Shown here: piece after piece, positions 52,582 through 52,677 of the stretch
Layout: each line of letters begins with the position of its first letter
Numbering within the stretch: the first letter of the stretch is position 1
Source: Microcystis aeruginosa Ma_SC_T_19800800_S464
Lineage (GTDB): Bacteria > Cyanobacteriota > Cyanobacteriia > Cyanobacteriales > Microcystaceae
Direction of reading: 5' to 3'
Assembly (NCBI GenBank): GCA_007095785.1
Contig: SFBL01000178.1
Location: 1-52,677, forward strand
Length of the DNA: 52,677 nucleotides
Notes under the pieces: generated by a model
Databases searched by the model: none
What the model saw: the letters and a program-made list of their open reading frames with translations, nothing else
What the model was told of the DNA's origin: nothing
Program-made: the position numbers and the translations under genes

Positions 52582-52677
52582 TCAGCTACTTGATTATAGC
52601 CTAAAGCAAGTTCGTAGTTGTAAATGCCAGCGATTAAATTAAATCTCAGACCAAAACGTCGTCTCCGATTCCTGTAT

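Overview
The window is a stretch of cyanobacterial chromosome, most likely from Microcystis aeruginosa or a close relative (inference). It carries photosystem I psaC, a high-light-inducible protein, a cyanobacterial-type hfq next to dapF, a BvdR-type biliverdin reductase, Vipp1/IM30 and a CBS-CP12 fusion, a protein family known from Microcystis. GCGATCGC (HIP1) sites are scattered through it. Intergenic DNA is full of short tandem repeats (ACTCCTG-like heptamers, ATCTCCCC, ATGGGGG) and small inverted-repeat elements with AGGGTTTRCTGAA ends, as in Microcystis genomes. No rRNA, CRISPR array or intact transposase gene was seen.

Layout. 1-6.6 kb: O-antigen-ligase-like and YaaW-like genes (minus strand), a renalase-like FAD oxidoreductase, a small cyanobacterial protein, an SbmA/BacA-like ABC exporter and a GNAT acetyltransferase whose stop codon lies in a mobile-element end. 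6.6-7.4 kb: a gene-free block of MITEs. 7.4-9.9 kb: hfq and dapF (divergent), a high-light-inducible protein, and a strong promoter followed by a folded, apparently non-coding RNA. 10-19.2 kb: TonB-like protein, hisB, thrC, a glutamine amidotransferase, a lone ABC ATPase, Uma2, psaC and acs. 19.5-25.3 kb: a repeat-built coiled-coil protein, GNAT, DUF1269, CBS-CP12, a family 4 glycosyltransferase, RimI-like and pntA. 25.7-28.2 kb: a small accessory island with an HTH protein, a repeat-bearing secreted protein, a papain-like protease gene with two nonsense codons at its active site, and a partner gene. 28.2-35.6 kb: Vipp1 and PspA with a proline-rich membrane protein, a DciA-like protein, bvdR, a LivH-type permease, lgt and tRNA-Leu(UAG).

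36.2-47.2 kb is the most unusual part. Behind a leader with two strong stem-loops lies a compact plus-strand run of eight genes: two paralogous lysine-free proteins with a strongly acidic N-terminal third and an arginine-rich remainder, an HExxH metallopeptidase-like protein, four proteins of no recognised family, and a small basic protein with weak nuclease-like features. An inverted Uma2 gene then separates the run from a DUF4438 protein and a LuxR-type regulator. I read this as one uncharacterised system: charge-neutralised precursors plus a possible processing protease and structural or effector partners. The sequence shows the architecture; the function is inference.

47.4-52.7 kb holds clpB, a transketolase-like enzyme, and at the right edge the broken C-terminal end of a possible M15-type peptidase gene.
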